From Lunularia cruciata (taxonomy: Eukaryota > Streptophyta > Marchantiopsida > Lunulariales > Lunulariaceae): 64,000 nt of DNA. Each line of letters opens with the position of its first letter. The first letter of the stretch is position 1. The stretch lies in assembly GCA_948567375.1 (NCBI GenBank), contig OX419762.1, positions 55,632,841-55,696,840 of the forward strand, written 5' to 3'. A program made the position numbers and the translations under genes. Shown here one piece after another: positions 22,772-34,395 of this stretch. Below the pieces are notes generated by a model. The model ran no database searches. It worked only from the letters and a program-made list of their open reading frames with translations, and had not been told where the DNA came from.

Positions 22772-23690
22772 TGTGGTACCCACATTCTTCATTTTTGATA
22801 ATTTTTAAAGAAGAACTGCATTGTTAAAAACAAAGGAAGGCTAAATGAAGAAGAAACAAGAAGAATCATGTGTCTGGCATAGACCCAAAATCAACCTCAG
22901 ATTAGAGTCAAAAGGACTTGGGATGGACTTAAGGCAATATGGACCCAAAGTAAGAACATTTTTCATCAGGATGTGCAACCTGATTTGAAGAACTTGTAAT
23001 AAATTTTCCTTGGGTCTAACCAATCAAGGAAGTATGTGTAAAAGAAGGGACTACCTTGAGGATCAAGATGATATTGAGAGTGATAAAAAATAAACTTGCA
23101 GAATTGGCGTGTCAATTGAAGATTGACTGAAGAATGACAAATCAATGAAACACTATAAGATTGAGACTTTGTTGAGGAAGTTCTGAAATGTCACAATGAT
23201 ATCCCATGCCTTCCAATAGTTGTCTCAAAGGAGTTAGGATCTTGATTTTTAGGGAGAGTTTGATCTTCAGAGACTGAGAGTGAAGAAGCATATGATGCCA
23301 CCAAAAGGAAGTAAGAAAAATGTGGCGAGGGGTCTTGCAAGTTGTCAATTAGATGTAGTGGCAAGGATCAAATTCTTGAGCGAACTTTGCATCACCTTTC
23401 TAGCATGGAACTAGAATTTGAGCTTTCCATGGTTCATGGCAGAAATTGATGCCAACGATTGTGAAGATGGTCCCAAGATAGAGGTAAAGAGAGGAAATCT
23501 GACTTGATAGACTAAGTCAGATTGGATATTAGTCTTGGGGAGAGAATCAAGGGAAATAGGAGAAGTCACTTTCTATTGGAAGTGTGATTCTTCAAAAGAA
23601 ACTGCCAAGGTGAAGAACTCTTTCAATGTGCCTTGCACCAAGAATGGGTACAAGGTGGATACTTATAGAGACCCAATACAAAGGTTTCCC
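22772..23690 (+). mobile_element. LTR-A 5' end (leader and N-domain), probable 5' LTR remnant
   Basis: It starts TGTGGTACCCACATTC at 22772 and contains the leader and the first part of the U3 ORF, with a start reading MMPPKGSKKNVARG at about 23287 and the N-domain pieces GRESREIGEVTFYWKC and NGYKVDTYRDPIQR up to 23690. The match then stops and gag-pol-like sequence begins. Order suggests the 5' LTR of the plus element whose pol is at 23.85-26.0 kb, with its 3' part and the PBS deleted. Confidence 0.65.
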
Positions 23691-26040
23691 ATCTTGGGGA
23701 AACCACTTCATTTGAAGATGATAATGAATCCCAAGATTCCTCCTCATCTTCCTTTGAGGACTTGGACAATGCAATCCATGTGAATTATCTCAAATGCTGC
23801 AAAGTGGATGTTGAAGAGGAAAACCTAGACAAGGTGTCCTCATGTAGTAGTGACATGGAGGAAGTGTAACAACTTTGCTCAACTCAGCTTAAGCCAAGTC
23901 AGGCATGTGGAAGAAGTTATCAACCCCAATGATTGTCAAGACATAATCTTGGAAGAAGGCAAAGTGCTCAAAATATCCAAGACTATTTTGTTCAAGGAAT
24001 TGGAAGCTTACACTCAGCTGTTTAGAGAATACCAAGACATGTTTTCCTGGTCAATTGAGCAAATGCTAGGAATTCCTAGAAAATTTGGGGAGCATCAAAT
24101 TGATTTGATTGAAGGTGTAGTTCCTATTTGTCAATGGCAATACCATTTCAAACCCAAAGTACTCTCTCCTCATGAAGGATAAAACTGATAAATATTTGGG
24201 AGTTGGAATCATATTCCTAGTCTTGAGTAGTGAATGGGTATCCCCAATTGTCATCATTTTGAAGAAGAAGACATGGAAGATTTAGGGTGTGCCAAGATTT
24301 GTGCAAGTTGAATGCAATTACAAAGAAGGATCATCATCCATTGCCATTTACAAACATGATTTTGGATCAAGTAGCAGGTCATCTTTACTATAGTTTTCTT
24401 GATGGATTTTCTGGATATAACCAAGTGTCCATTCAAGAAGAAAACAAAGACAAGCTACATTTACTACCAATTGGAGCACATATGCATATAATCAGATGCC
24501 TTTTGGGTTATATAATGCTCCAACTATGTTTCAGCAGATGATGAATGCTATTTTTTAAGGACTTCTTGAGGAAGTTTGTGGAAGTGAATACTGATGACTT
24601 TTGTGTGTTTGGAAGAAGGGAAGTACACCTAGATTACCTCCACCAAATGTTTGGTAGGTGTTGCACTGCATGATTTTTTTGACACTTGGAAAAATATTTC
24701 ATTTTGATGACTAAAGAAATCCTATTTGGACATCGGGGTCAAGCCATGGAATTGAGGTTGATGATGAGAATGTTAAGATTTTAAAAGCCTTGGAAACTCC
24801 CAATACTATTTGAGAGCTAAGAGCCTTCACAGATCATATTGGATACTAAAGGTGCTTCGTAGCTGATTATGCGGTGTTGGCTTCACCCTTAACAAAGTTG
24901 CTTAAGAAGTCCAAGGAATATCTACGGGCGCAAAAGCAAGAAGAAGCATTCTACGTATTGAAAACAAGATTGGTAGAAGCACCAATCATGAGGGCTCCAA
25001 ATTAGAATGCTCTTTTTCATGTGTATGTGGATACTTAATTTATGGCAATAGGAGTATTCCTTAGTCAAGAGGACAAGAAGAAGAAGGACTGCAATATATA
25101 TTATGCTAGTAGGCAATTATGAGCTACAAACAGGAATTATACCCCAATGGAACCTTGAGAACTCAAAATGGTGTATACCTGCAAGAAGTTATGGCACTAC
25201 TTGGTGAGTATGAGTTCTTTTCCATGTGGATCAGTATGCATTGCAATACTTAGTAAAGCAATCTGATTTTTTGGGATGGATTGCACCTTGGATTCTCTTA
25301 CTACAAGAAATTCACATATATGGTGTAGGAAAAAAGCTTGTAAATGCAGACTTCCTATCCAATTGGAAATCTAGGAATAAAACCTAGAGATAGATGGTTG
25401 TTTCCGGAGGACAATATGCATTGAAAAACATGGCTCAAAAAATCCTCATGGCTAGATACTGGTGGCCAATCATGTATAAGGATACAAAAGTGCATATCAA
25501 AAAAATATGATGAGTATCAACATATGGAGAAACCTATGTCTACCACTCAATGGCCCTTCAAACCAATTTTGTGGTTGGCTTTATTTGAGAAATGGGGTAT
25601 TGGTTTTGCGGGTTCAATTCAACTAGTTATCCAGTTCACCATAAAATGGTACATTTTGGTATGCTCTTATTATGCAACTAAAATGATGGAGGTTGAAGCA
25701 ACCTAAAAAGATGATGCCAAAAAAGTGGTGGAAATTTTATTTCAAAACATCATCTCAAGATATGGGTGTCCTTTGGAATTAGTTAGTGACCAAAGTACTC
25801 ATTTTTTGAACTCACTCATGGAGGCCTTGACAAAATATTTTCGAATGAAACATCATAAGACAACCCCTTACAACCCAAAGGCAAATGGGTTGACAAAGAA
25901 GGCTAATGGTTTACTTTGTAAGACTTTGAATAAATTACTAGTCAGTTCTGCCTATGATTGGGATACAAAGTTATCCATGGCTTTATGGGTGTATCAAATG
26001 ACTGAAAAGATCACCACCAAGTAGACTCTGAACTACTTAA
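23691..26040 (+). pseudogene. Athila/Tat-like pol of the plus LTR-A element, decayed
   Basis: Plus-strand order: acidic segment (FEDDNESQDSSSSSFEDLDN, 23720-23790); pre-RT (REYQDMFSWSIEQMLGIP, 23850-24180); RT (DLCKLNAITKKDHHPLPF, then FLDGFSGYNQVSIQEENKDK, 24287-24540); RNase H (HVYVDT..MAIGVFLSQEDK, NRNYTPMEP, about 24800-25250); integrase (25530-26024). Integrase catalytic positions have changed: WGIGFAG has G where D is expected, and TKKANG has K where E is expected, while LVSDQSTHF keeps its D. FLDG(Y/F)SGYNQ in RT is characteristic of the Athila/Tat lineages. Multiple stops; dead. Confidence 0.8.
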
Positions 26041-26380
26041 AAAATGCATTGCATCTGATTTTATTAGTCAAATTTTAAGTGCAATCACATTGGGTGCTAT
26101 CCAAGGAACAATTGTCAAAGGAAGAGAGTCAAGAACTTCAACTTCAATAGTTAATGTGGCTGAAAGAGAAGCAAGATGATGCATTGCAAAAAACATGGGA
26201 AATACCAGTGCAACAAAAGGAATGGCATGATAAGAAGTTAAGGCTTGTCAATATTCATGAATTATCCATATGCTGATGGGAATTGGAAATGTATCAACAT
26301 ATGATGCATTTCTGATTCCGGGAATTGGAAATGGAAATCTCCATATGCTGAGGGGAATTGGAAATGCCAAGAAGATATCA
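26041..26380 (+). repeat. Post-pol spacer with repeated GGGAATTGGAAATG motif
   Basis: Between the integrase end and the LTR-A leader lies a short spacer. GGGAATTGGAAATG occurs at about 26278, 26319 and 26353, two of them within a longer duplicated TCCATATGCTGA-GGGAATTGGAAATG unit. Coding signal is weak (EKQDDALQKTWEIPVQQKEW). A polypurine tract would be expected near here but the LTR 5' end is truncated. Confidence 0.5.
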
Positions 26381-27838
26381 TATTCCTCTAAGTAGCTGCA
26401 TGTAGGAATGCAAGTCACAAAACCAATTGAGAGTGAAATATTTTGAAATTCAGAAGGGGTTAGATTGTTGCGTCCAAGAGAGGGGATATTCTTCGAACTT
26501 CAAAGAACTTGTGAGCAGATAATGGCAAAGAAGAGCTCCTCACTAGCAATGAGAAGTATTGCAATTTGGAGACTAGATGTAGTGGCACAAATCAAAGTCC
26601 TAAGTAGACTTCACATTATGTTTTTGGCCTAGAACTAGAATGTTAATTTTCCAAGTTTCATGGTACAGATAACTGCTAGAAATTGTGAGGAAGGCCTTAA
26701 AGTAATGGGGAAGAGAGTGAACCTAGCTCAATGGACCAAGTTGGATTGGAAGTTAATCTTGGAGAAGGAAGTGGGTGATGTAGCCAAAGTCACCTTCTAT
26801 CAGAAGTGTGAAGCTTTGGAAGAGACCGTAGAGGTAAAAAATTTGTTCTTCACTCTGTGGACCAACAACGGCTACAAGGTGGAATCATATTAGGACCCAA
26901 TAAAGTAAATCATTGTTGGGGGTGATTATAGCAATGTTCAAGCCAGAGTGAATGACATATGTAAATACCCAACATGCGGTTTTCTTTCACCAAATGTTTG
27001 CAAGAGAGAAGGTGAATTGGGCAAAGTGCTTCCATTAGAAGACAAGGTAGATGATTGTTAATTGGAGGACAAATTTGCCACCTCAATACTTTGTATAGTT
27101 TCCAACACATTTCTACCTTGCACTAAACATGTTAACAATAGAGGAGAAACATTGGATGGTCCCACGTTTCCATTCTGATCTGCATCGTGAAGCGGATGAT
27201 GAAGAGCAATGATACATCTTGCAACTTCAATCCAACGAAGAACATTTTGCCAGATGGGACAAAGGAAGATTGTGGAAGGAAGAATTCCAAAGATGGAGGA
27301 GGCTAAACATGAAGGAGTAGTGTTACTTCTTTTGGCCGAGAAGACAAGAAGACTAAACCCAAGAAGTAAGGAAGTGGTGATAGATCTATCTTTGAGAACA
27401 ATCTGAAGGTGAGACAGAGTCTAAGAGAGAAGGCTTGGAAGAAGAACCACATTACAAAGTGAGGAGCCTAGCATTGAGGGTGAAGGTGAGGCTGAAGTCT
27501 AGCAATTAGTTGATGTAGGGGCGGGAGAAGATGATGAGAAGTTCCATGCGGTGATCAATCATATGGAAGGAGGAAATGCTCCTTGTTTGGAGTTTCCTAT
27601 GGAGGAGATGGATGAAGAGCCAAAGAAGGTGGTCCAAAAGGGAGTAAGGTAAAAGAGAGGATTGCAAGTTGCACCTACAGGTCCAAGCAAAGTGAAAGAA
27701 GAAGAAGCAATCTTGGAAGAGATGACTTTGAAGGTGTGAAGATCACAACTTTGTAGTAAGGCACCAATGGAAGAAGCACCAATGTGAGCAATATATGAAG
27801 ACCAAGAACGGGCAGGAGAATTTGATGGAGTGGAGTAC

Positions 27839-28576
27839 TGTAATACTCCGAGGACAAGAGAAGAAAGAAAACACAGATTGCACACTCAAACCTTCGATGC
27901 CCCAAGGGAGCACCTTCTCTTTATTATATAGACAAAGAGGATCTCCTCCAAGGAAGCTCCACCATAGGATTAGGGACATAGATAGGTGACATGTCAGCAA
28001 GCTCCACCCTTGGATTACTAACTTGGATGGGTGACATGTCTGGTCTAGGTCCTATCTGGTTGGTCAAACAAGCTTTGACCAGAGGGAATCTTTTAGGGAA
28101 TCTTCTAGTAGGAATCTCAGAATCATGTGAGTAAGGTACCATTGGAAAGCTCTCGACAAGACAAAGCAGGAGGGAGGGAAGGCCAGTCATTTGTGCATTG
28201 GAGGGGAATGTGTACATTTTTGAGGCCTAATTCATTCATTTAGGCCTCCAAAATTGCCTTCAAAGATTTCAGGCATATTTCGGTTCCTACTCTATTAGTA
28301 GAAGTCCCCTTTTGGTGATACCTATTTCTGGTCTATTTAGTCCATCATGTATAACATCCTTCCAGATGTTACCATACCAATTCTCACCTTTAAATCATAT
28401 GTCTAGCTATTGGTTCTAAGGTTCTTAAGTCTATTTCGGTTTCTGCCCTATTTGTAGAAGTACTCTTTTGGTGATATTTCTATTTTATCTATTTTGACCA
28501 TCATGTATAACATCATTCTAGATGTTACCAAACCAAATTTCACATCTAGATCATATGGCTAGCTCTTGGTATTACA
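27839..28576 (-). repeat. Chromovirus 3' LTR
   Basis: TGTAATACTCC at 27839 to GGTATTACA at 28576. A TATATAAT box on the minus strand lies at 27923-27930. U3 holds two imperfect tandem units, 28276-28413 and 28433-28569, each ending CTAGCT(A/C)TTGG, which resemble duplicated upstream promoter segments. Confidence 0.95.
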
Positions 28577-28592
28577 GACCTCCCTCCTTTTA
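28577..28592 (-). promoter_or_regulatory. Chromovirus polypurine tract
   Basis: The minus strand reads TAAAAGGAGGGAGGTC directly before the 3' LTR start. It is the expected primer site for plus-strand synthesis and fixes the orientation of the element. Confidence 0.85.
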
Positions 28593-29672
28593 AGACGTAA
28601 CATCCTCGTTATGCAATTGTTGCTCAAATGCTTGCACCAACACAAGTGCATGTGCCAAATTGGCAGTGGGTTCCCAGGTGGCTTCATAGAGGGGGTAATC
28701 TTTCCATTGTACTAGATAGTCCACCCGTTGATGGCAAGTACCACGCATGCGTTTTTGGAGAATCCACTCCACTTCATATTCCTCTATGCCATCAATGAGT
28801 GTCGGACAAGGTCGAATGTCTTGTGTGGAATGACCCTGGCCTGATCGGGGAGCATATCTGCGTAGTAGGGAGACATGGAACACTAGATGGATCTTCATGT
28901 GTGGTGGTAGCTCAAGGTGATAGGCCACAATGCCGATGCGACGAAGAATCAAGGAAGGCCCAATAAAACGAGGTCTGAGCTTACGAGGTCCCACTAATGT
29001 GAGGTTGGTTGTCAATAGCCACACTTGATCCCCAACATTGAACTCCATGTGCCTATAGTGTGCATCAACATACTGCTTCCGTTGATTTTGTGCAATCTGT
29101 AATCTGTGCTTGGCGCTCTCCATACCTTGTTGGATTCTAGAAACAAATGTGTTAACTGCATCGACCTTGGTAGCCACTGGACGGATCTTCATCAAGCTAG
29201 AAGGTGTGAAGGGATGCTCACCATACATGAGGAAGAATGGAGTGACCTGGGTGGAGGCATTCATTGAATTGTTGTAAGCAAATTCCACCAATGGGAGTAG
29301 GGTGTCCCACCTCTCTTGCTCTTCTAAGGTGAAGCCGCGTAACATGTCTTCAATCGTGCGATTAGCCCGCTCTGTTTGGCCATTTGTTTGTGGGTGGTAA
29401 GCTGTGGACATGGCCAACTTGGTTTTGAAGAAACCAAAGAGTGTTTGCCAAAACAAACTAGTGAATTGGATGCCTCTATCGGTGATGAGTACTCTAGACA
29501 AGCCATGGTCAGCAAAGACTGCATCTAAGTATAATTGAGCTAGTTGTGGAGCAGTCACCTCCTTCGTGGTAGGGCGTATATGCATCATTTTGTTGAGCCG
29601 GTCCACAAAGACCACAATGGAGTCAAACCTTGAGGTGGTCTTAGGTAATTCACAGACGAGATCCATACTCAC
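28590..29672 (-). CDS. Chromovirus integrase core, GPY/F module and chromodomain (open 360-codon piece)
   Basis: This is the longest intact coding piece in the window. It starts just inside the integrase core: MDLVCELP carries the first catalytic Asp, ITDRGIQF the second and TERANRTIED the Glu. A GPY/F-like segment follows (RKLRPRFIGPSLILRRIG, LPPHMKIHLVFHVSLLRRY), then a chromodomain (EYEVEWILQKRMRG, DYLVQWKDYPLYEATWEP) that in this family targets integration through histone marks. The upstream part with the HHCC zinc-binding region (29700-29850) has in-frame stops, so this is part of a broken polyprotein rather than a separate gene. The domain identification is secure; activity is not expected. 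Confidence 0.9.
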   Translation of the reverse strand: MSMDLVCELPKTTSRFDSIVVFVDRLNKMMHIRPTTKEVTAPQLAQLYLDAVFADHGLSRVLITDRGIQFTSLFWQTLFGFFKTKLAMSTAYHPQTNGQTERANRTIEDMLRGFTLEEQERWDTLLPLVEFAYNNSMNASTQVTPFFLMYGEHPFTPSSLMKIRPVATKVDAVNTFVSRIQQGMESAKHRLQIAQNQRKQYVDAHYRHMEFNVGDQVWLLTTNLTLVGPRKLRPRFIGPSLILRRIGIVAYHLELPPHMKIHLVFHVSLLRRYAPRSGQGHSTQDIRPCPTLIDGIEEYEVEWILQKRMRGTCHQRVDYLVQWKDYPLYEATWEPTANLAHALVLVQAFEQQLHNEDVTS

Positions 29673-29989
29673 TTGTTCCCAACGTTGGGTAGGAGTGGGG
29701 AGAGGTTGAAGGAGCCCTGTAGGAGCTTGATTAGAAGCTTTGTTCTATTGACAAAGTAGGCAGCTACGCACATAGTCCATCACATCATTGTTCATCTTGG
29801 GCCAATAGTAATGGCGTTTGACTGCATCCAAGGTCTTGTCCACTCCAACATGAGCTGCAATGGCTGAATCATGACATTCCGCTAAAATGGTGGTACATAA
29901 TTCTGGGACATTTGGGATCCATAATCTGCCATCCCAAAAGGTGAATCCTTGGGTGCTGGTGACACCTTTGGATGATTGTGCTTCTACAA

Positions 29990-31326
29990 TATGTGGATCA
30001 GTTTTTTAGCAGCCAAAATCTCTTGCCAAAATTTAGGGTTAATCTTAGCCTCTGCTACCAAGTTGTTGGCCATTGGCATGCGGGTGAATGCATTTGCAAG
30101 TTGCTTCTTACCTTCCACGTAGGTGATTGTCATGTTGAAGCGTTGTCGCCACTCTGCCCACCGAATTTGGCAACGAGATAGATCCTTTTGCGTCTTGAGG
30201 TAGACTAGAGGTTTGTGGTCTGTCTCTACTACAAATGCCTTCTCGCCTAGGTAGTACTTCCAATGCTTGGTTGCTAGAATGATGGCCAGCTCTTCTCATT
30301 CTGTGGTGTGGTAGTTGTGTTTTGCTGGTAATAAATTTTGAGAGAAATATGCAATTGGATGCCATCCGTCATGCCACTCTTGTTGTAGGACTGCTCCTAT
30401 TGCTACGCCTGATGCATCTGTAGCCAACTTGATTGGACGTTTTGGGTCATACCACTTCAAGATTGGTGCATGTAGCAAGGCGGCCTTCAATTCTTGAAAG
30501 GCCAACTCTTGTGCAGTTCTCCATGTCCACTTCTTCCCCTTGCCAAGTAGTGCCGTTAAAGGCTGTGCAACCTTGGAGAAGTCCTTGACAAATCTACAAT
30601 AGAATCCTATCAACCCCAAGAAGCTCTTAAGTTGAGTCTGATCTTCTGGGGCACTCCATTTTTGAATGACCTCTATTTTATCTGTCAATACTTGAATGCC
30701 CTCTGCACTTACTCTATGCCCTAAGTAGTCTACTTCAGACTTGTCAAACTCACACTTTGAGATTTTGGCATACAATTGATTTTGTCTTAGAATCTAGATG
30801 ACCTCTCATAGATGTTGTTTGTGTTCTGTCATCGTGCTACTATATACTAAGATATCATCCAAGAAGATGATAACAGACTTATTCAAGTATGGTTGAAATA
30901 TGTCATTCATTAGACTCATGAAAGTGGTAGGTGCATTGGTGAGGCCAAAAGGCATCACAAGATACTCAAAGTGGCCATACTTGGTTTGAAAGGCAAGTTT
31001 GTACACATCCTCCTCTGCAATTCGGATTTGATTGTAACCGCTCTGCAAGTCCAATTTGGTGAAGTATCTCGCTCCATAGAGTTGATCAAATAGGTCATCC
31101 CATGCGAGATAAGGGATATTTGTTCTTCACTGTTTGCTGATTGAGACCCCGATAGTCAATGCACATGCGCATTGTACCATCCTTCTTCTTCACAAACAAG
31201 ACAGGGGCCCCATATGGTGATACGCTAGGTTGGATGAACCCTTTCTGCAACATCTCCTCAATTTGAGTCTTACACTCCTCCAACTCATGAGGTGATAGGC
31301 GATATGGGACCTTACAAGGAGGTGTC
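29990..31326 (-). pseudogene. Chromovirus RT (C-terminal part) and RNase H, with shifts
   Basis: Minus-strand order: [18 protein letters not shown] and [17 protein letters not shown] (31283-31140); a frameshift; [11 protein letters not shown] and [12 protein letters not shown]; the catalytic [11 protein letters not shown] (FxDD form) near 30860; then GHRVSAEGIQV, WTWRTAQELAFQEL and RNase H TDASGVAIGAVL (30775-30390) and ETDHKPLVYL (about 30210). Stops occur after KQHL and at YHTTE. The RT N-terminus is on the other side of the nested element at 40311. Confidence 0.9.
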
Positions 31327-31780
31327 TGTCACGCCATTTATAGTGCCGCATCTGGATGCTCAAACACTAGAGTTCCAGTGATAGTAGTTAGAGTTATTTC
31401 AGCAGTTTCTCAAAGACTACTTTCCAACGGTCAGATTTCATGTTTGGGGTACTGACTTCACGGTAGGGCCCACCGTCACTTTGCACCATTTGCACCGTCG
31501 AGTGTGCCGTCAGCGGGACCGTTAGGGTTTCAGAGCTAGCTCAAGTCCAGGGGGTATAGTTTCAAAGTGAGCTCTAGAGAGCTCAATTCTCTGATGTTGA
31601 GCCTTTGAGTTCCCGGCTATGGTGGACAGAGGCCGGCGAGCGTCACCTGGATTCTCTATGCTTGAGTGGAAGTGGCTTGATTGTAATCAGTGCCCAGTTG
31701 TTGGCAGTTTATAGAATGACAGATCAAGTACTGATCTGAGTTGAGTTGAGTTGAGTTGAGAGTGTTAAGTAATCTAATTA
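31327..31780 (+). repeat. Left LTR remnant of the methyltransferase element
   Basis: The first about 23 bases are unique to this end; 31350-31780 aligns with 39776-40204. It contains (GAGTT)n, with five GAG units here against four on the right. The last about 105 bp of the LTR and the PBS seem to be missing, since similarity stops at AATCTAATTA. Confidence 0.85.
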
Positions 31781-33290
31781 CATTAGAGAAGTGAAGTCAT
31801 GGGGAAATCGGGTGCAGGAACTATGAGTGTTGGTGGTATCTCCAAGCTTGGTGGATCTCTGGTAGCTCGATTCAAGTTCAGTGTTTCCCTAGTGTGCAGC
31901 AGCTCAATCAATTGATGCAGATTTGGCAGTTAGGCAGACGGTGTGCGGAAGTGTTGGTCAAATTTTGAGCAAAGAAGGAGCAAATTTTAAGCAGTGGTTG
32001 TGATTTTGAGCTTAGGAGGTGAAAGCATGACCAATTTGCTGCGAGTTGGGCTTTGAAAGTCAAATTGAAGGTGGAGTTGGGAAGCTATTCTCATGAATTT
32101 GTGATTTGGAAAAACCCATGTTGTCAATTTGGCTTGAGTGGAAAGTTAGCGGGGGATTTGGCGGACAACCAACTTTAGGGTTTACGTCAGATTTTGGTTG
32201 GGATTTATGTCAGATTTTGGCCAGATTTGGAGGAGTTTTGCTAGTTTAGAAGACTTTCACAGATTTGGAGAAGTTTTGCCAATTTTGGAGGAGGTTTGAA
32301 GTGGCAAGAAGAAAGGCCTCATTTGGGTATTTAGAGGCTTCGAGGCATAGGGCTGTGGGCTATGAGAGGCTACGGAGGCCTAGAAGGGCCAGAAGAGCCA
32401 GCTTGATGGCGTGAGGCTAGCTAGTTTAGAGTAGATCTGGGTCATTGGTTGGCAAAATCTACCTTTCCTGCTAGATTGTGCACAACAGGGTTTGACCCCT
32501 AGCTCTCTTGTTCCTAGACTGGTGCCCTAACCAACAGGTCCACCCTCACTTGTTGTTCTAGTGACTGTGCCACTGTTATCTATACACATGTAGCTTTGGC
32601 TAGGAGAGGCAGTTTGATCCTATTCTTGGTGATCCTGGTAGATTAGGACTTAGATACGAACTTCTCTTATGTCAAATGCCAAATGGTGGCCGAGTCAGTC
32701 CCGTGTTGTGTTATGAGATGGAGGGCTTTTGTTTAGATTTCTTTTCTTGTGATTGGATCCCCTCCATTCTTTGCTTCCTGTTTTTGCACCACATTTGTGT
32801 GAGGTGCCCTGACTTTTGAGTATTGGTGCTCTGGTGTGCTCTCAGTGGTGAGGCTAGAGTGATGACCAGTCAGACTACCTTTGTTTCTCTCCGGTGAGGC
32901 AGGAAGTGATGACCTGCAGACCGTGAGAGTGCGTGTTATGATGGCAGATTACCGGATGGCAGATTACCGGGTTGCCCTTTCCCCTAGTGTAGTTATCTTG
33001 GTTAGAGTTACATTAGTGGGTGGTGTTTAGTTGGTGTTGGCACGTGGTGGTGTTGGCACTTGGTGGGGCACTTGCGGTTGCAATTGGTGGTTTGGGTTTG
33101 CTGTTGTGGTTACTTTGTAGCGACGGAGTTCTTTGGAGATTCCAAAGGAGTTAGCCCCGCAGTACGCAGTGGGTTTACTCGGAGTGGTGCTTGGTATCAA
33201 CTTGTATCTCAGGTCCCTGTGAGAGAGGAGATTGACTTTGAGTTGGAGTTCAACACAGGAGCTGATTCAGTTGAGAGTGCACTCGGTGTG
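31781..33290 (+). other. 5' leader of the methyltransferase element
   Basis: About 1.5 kb of G/T-rich, mostly non-coding sequence precedes gag. It contains a minus-strand tRNA-like piece at about 32470-32545 and short repeats such as a doubled ATGGCAGATTACCGG at 32941-32970. A TGGTATCAACTTGTATC near 33189 resembles a tRNA-iMet PBS but lies inside readable sequence far from the LTR, so I do not call it. Confidence 0.5.
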
Positions 33291-33309
33291 TCCGCACCGT
33301 TGTTGTGGG

Positions 33310-34395
33310 ACATGGACAAGATTTATAGGGCCTCCAAAGGCCCTAGGCGTTACTCTGGTATAGTGGGTACCATCGATTTGGATGACTTCATTTCGGAGTT
33401 TGACATTTGGTGTGATCTGCAGTAGATGCGGAACTCGACTTTGTTCACACCCTTCATGGCATGGAAGGAGTTGTTCCAACACTTGGAGGGTCCACTGATG
33501 GATGACTACCATGAGTTTAGGAGAGCTCATTTGCAGGAGATTGAGTTATGGAGATAGTATTGGTATTCAAACTATGTCTCTATCACTTCAGGTTTGGTGG
33601 CCAAGAGTAGATAGGTTGTACCTATGAGTTCTAGCTCGAGTAGAGTGGGTGGAGCTAGTGGAGGTGCACTAGCTAGAGATAGTGCTACTACGAGTGGAGG
33701 TACCGCTGCAGGAGGTGGTGTGGTACCGGGGTTTAACCCCATGGTGGAGTTCTTCCTGTGTTTGAGGCATAACTACTAGGGAGTGCGGACTGACAAGCTG
33801 AGGAGCTTGCAGGAGTTCCAGCGGAAGGCTGGAAAGAGCCTACGCAAGGCATACACTCGCATGAGGCGTTTGATCAGTTTCACTCAGGGAGTTACTAAGG
33901 CCCAAGCAGTCTTGTTTTGGTATGGGATAGTGGACAGGGAGTTACAATGTAGAGTTCATGATGCTACATTGTTGCAGGCTACTTCACCCACTTTGGCAGT
34001 AGTCTTTGGTTTGGCTGAGCGTATTGAGCTCAATATGGTGGAGGAGAGAGTGGTGACATCTGGATTTGGTAGGGAGACCTCATCCACAACTGTGACTTCT
34101 TCTAGAGTGCAGCAGAGTGCAGCAGAGTGCACCACGCCCAATTGGTTTTCGAGGATAGGATGGACAACCCAGATCCTATGGAGCGAGTGGAGGGCCTAGT
34201 GGAGTTAGACCCTTACTCTCATTTTTGGATCAGCAGCAGCCAGTGAGTGGTAGTGTTGCTTGTTGGACTTGTGGTGGACCTCACCATTGGAGAGAGTGTA
34301 CTCAGGGCATTGGACCTGATACCTCAGGTGCATCACAGCCAACACAGAGGCAGTGTGAGCACTACCACAGATTTGGTCACACTAGTGACCGGTGT
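33310..34395 (+). pseudogene. gag of the methyltransferase element (capsid region and two zinc knuckles)
   Basis: Capsid-like pieces start at DMDKIYRASKGPRRYSG (33310) and continue with TPFMAWKELFQHLEGP (33450) and LRSLQEFQRKAGKSLRKAY (33795-33855), as in Retrotrans_gag domains. In-frame TAG codons sit at 33423, 33555, 33612 and 33777, and a frameshift follows before 34225. Two knuckles come next: CWTCGGPHHWREC at 34261-34299 (one residue shorter than usual in the middle) and one at 34354-34395 in which the second Cys has become Tyr. Gag packages the element RNA. Confidence 0.85.

Noticed and set aside
31736-31765. (GAGTT)n as a clustered repeat or CRISPR-like array
   Set aside because: It is a simple microsatellite inside the LTR, present in both LTR copies with different unit numbers.
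33189-33205. TGGTATCAACTTGTATC as primer-binding site of the methyltransferase element
   Set aside because: It is about 1.4 kb from the LTR end and within a readable segment upstream of gag; the real PBS was probably lost with the LTR 3' end.
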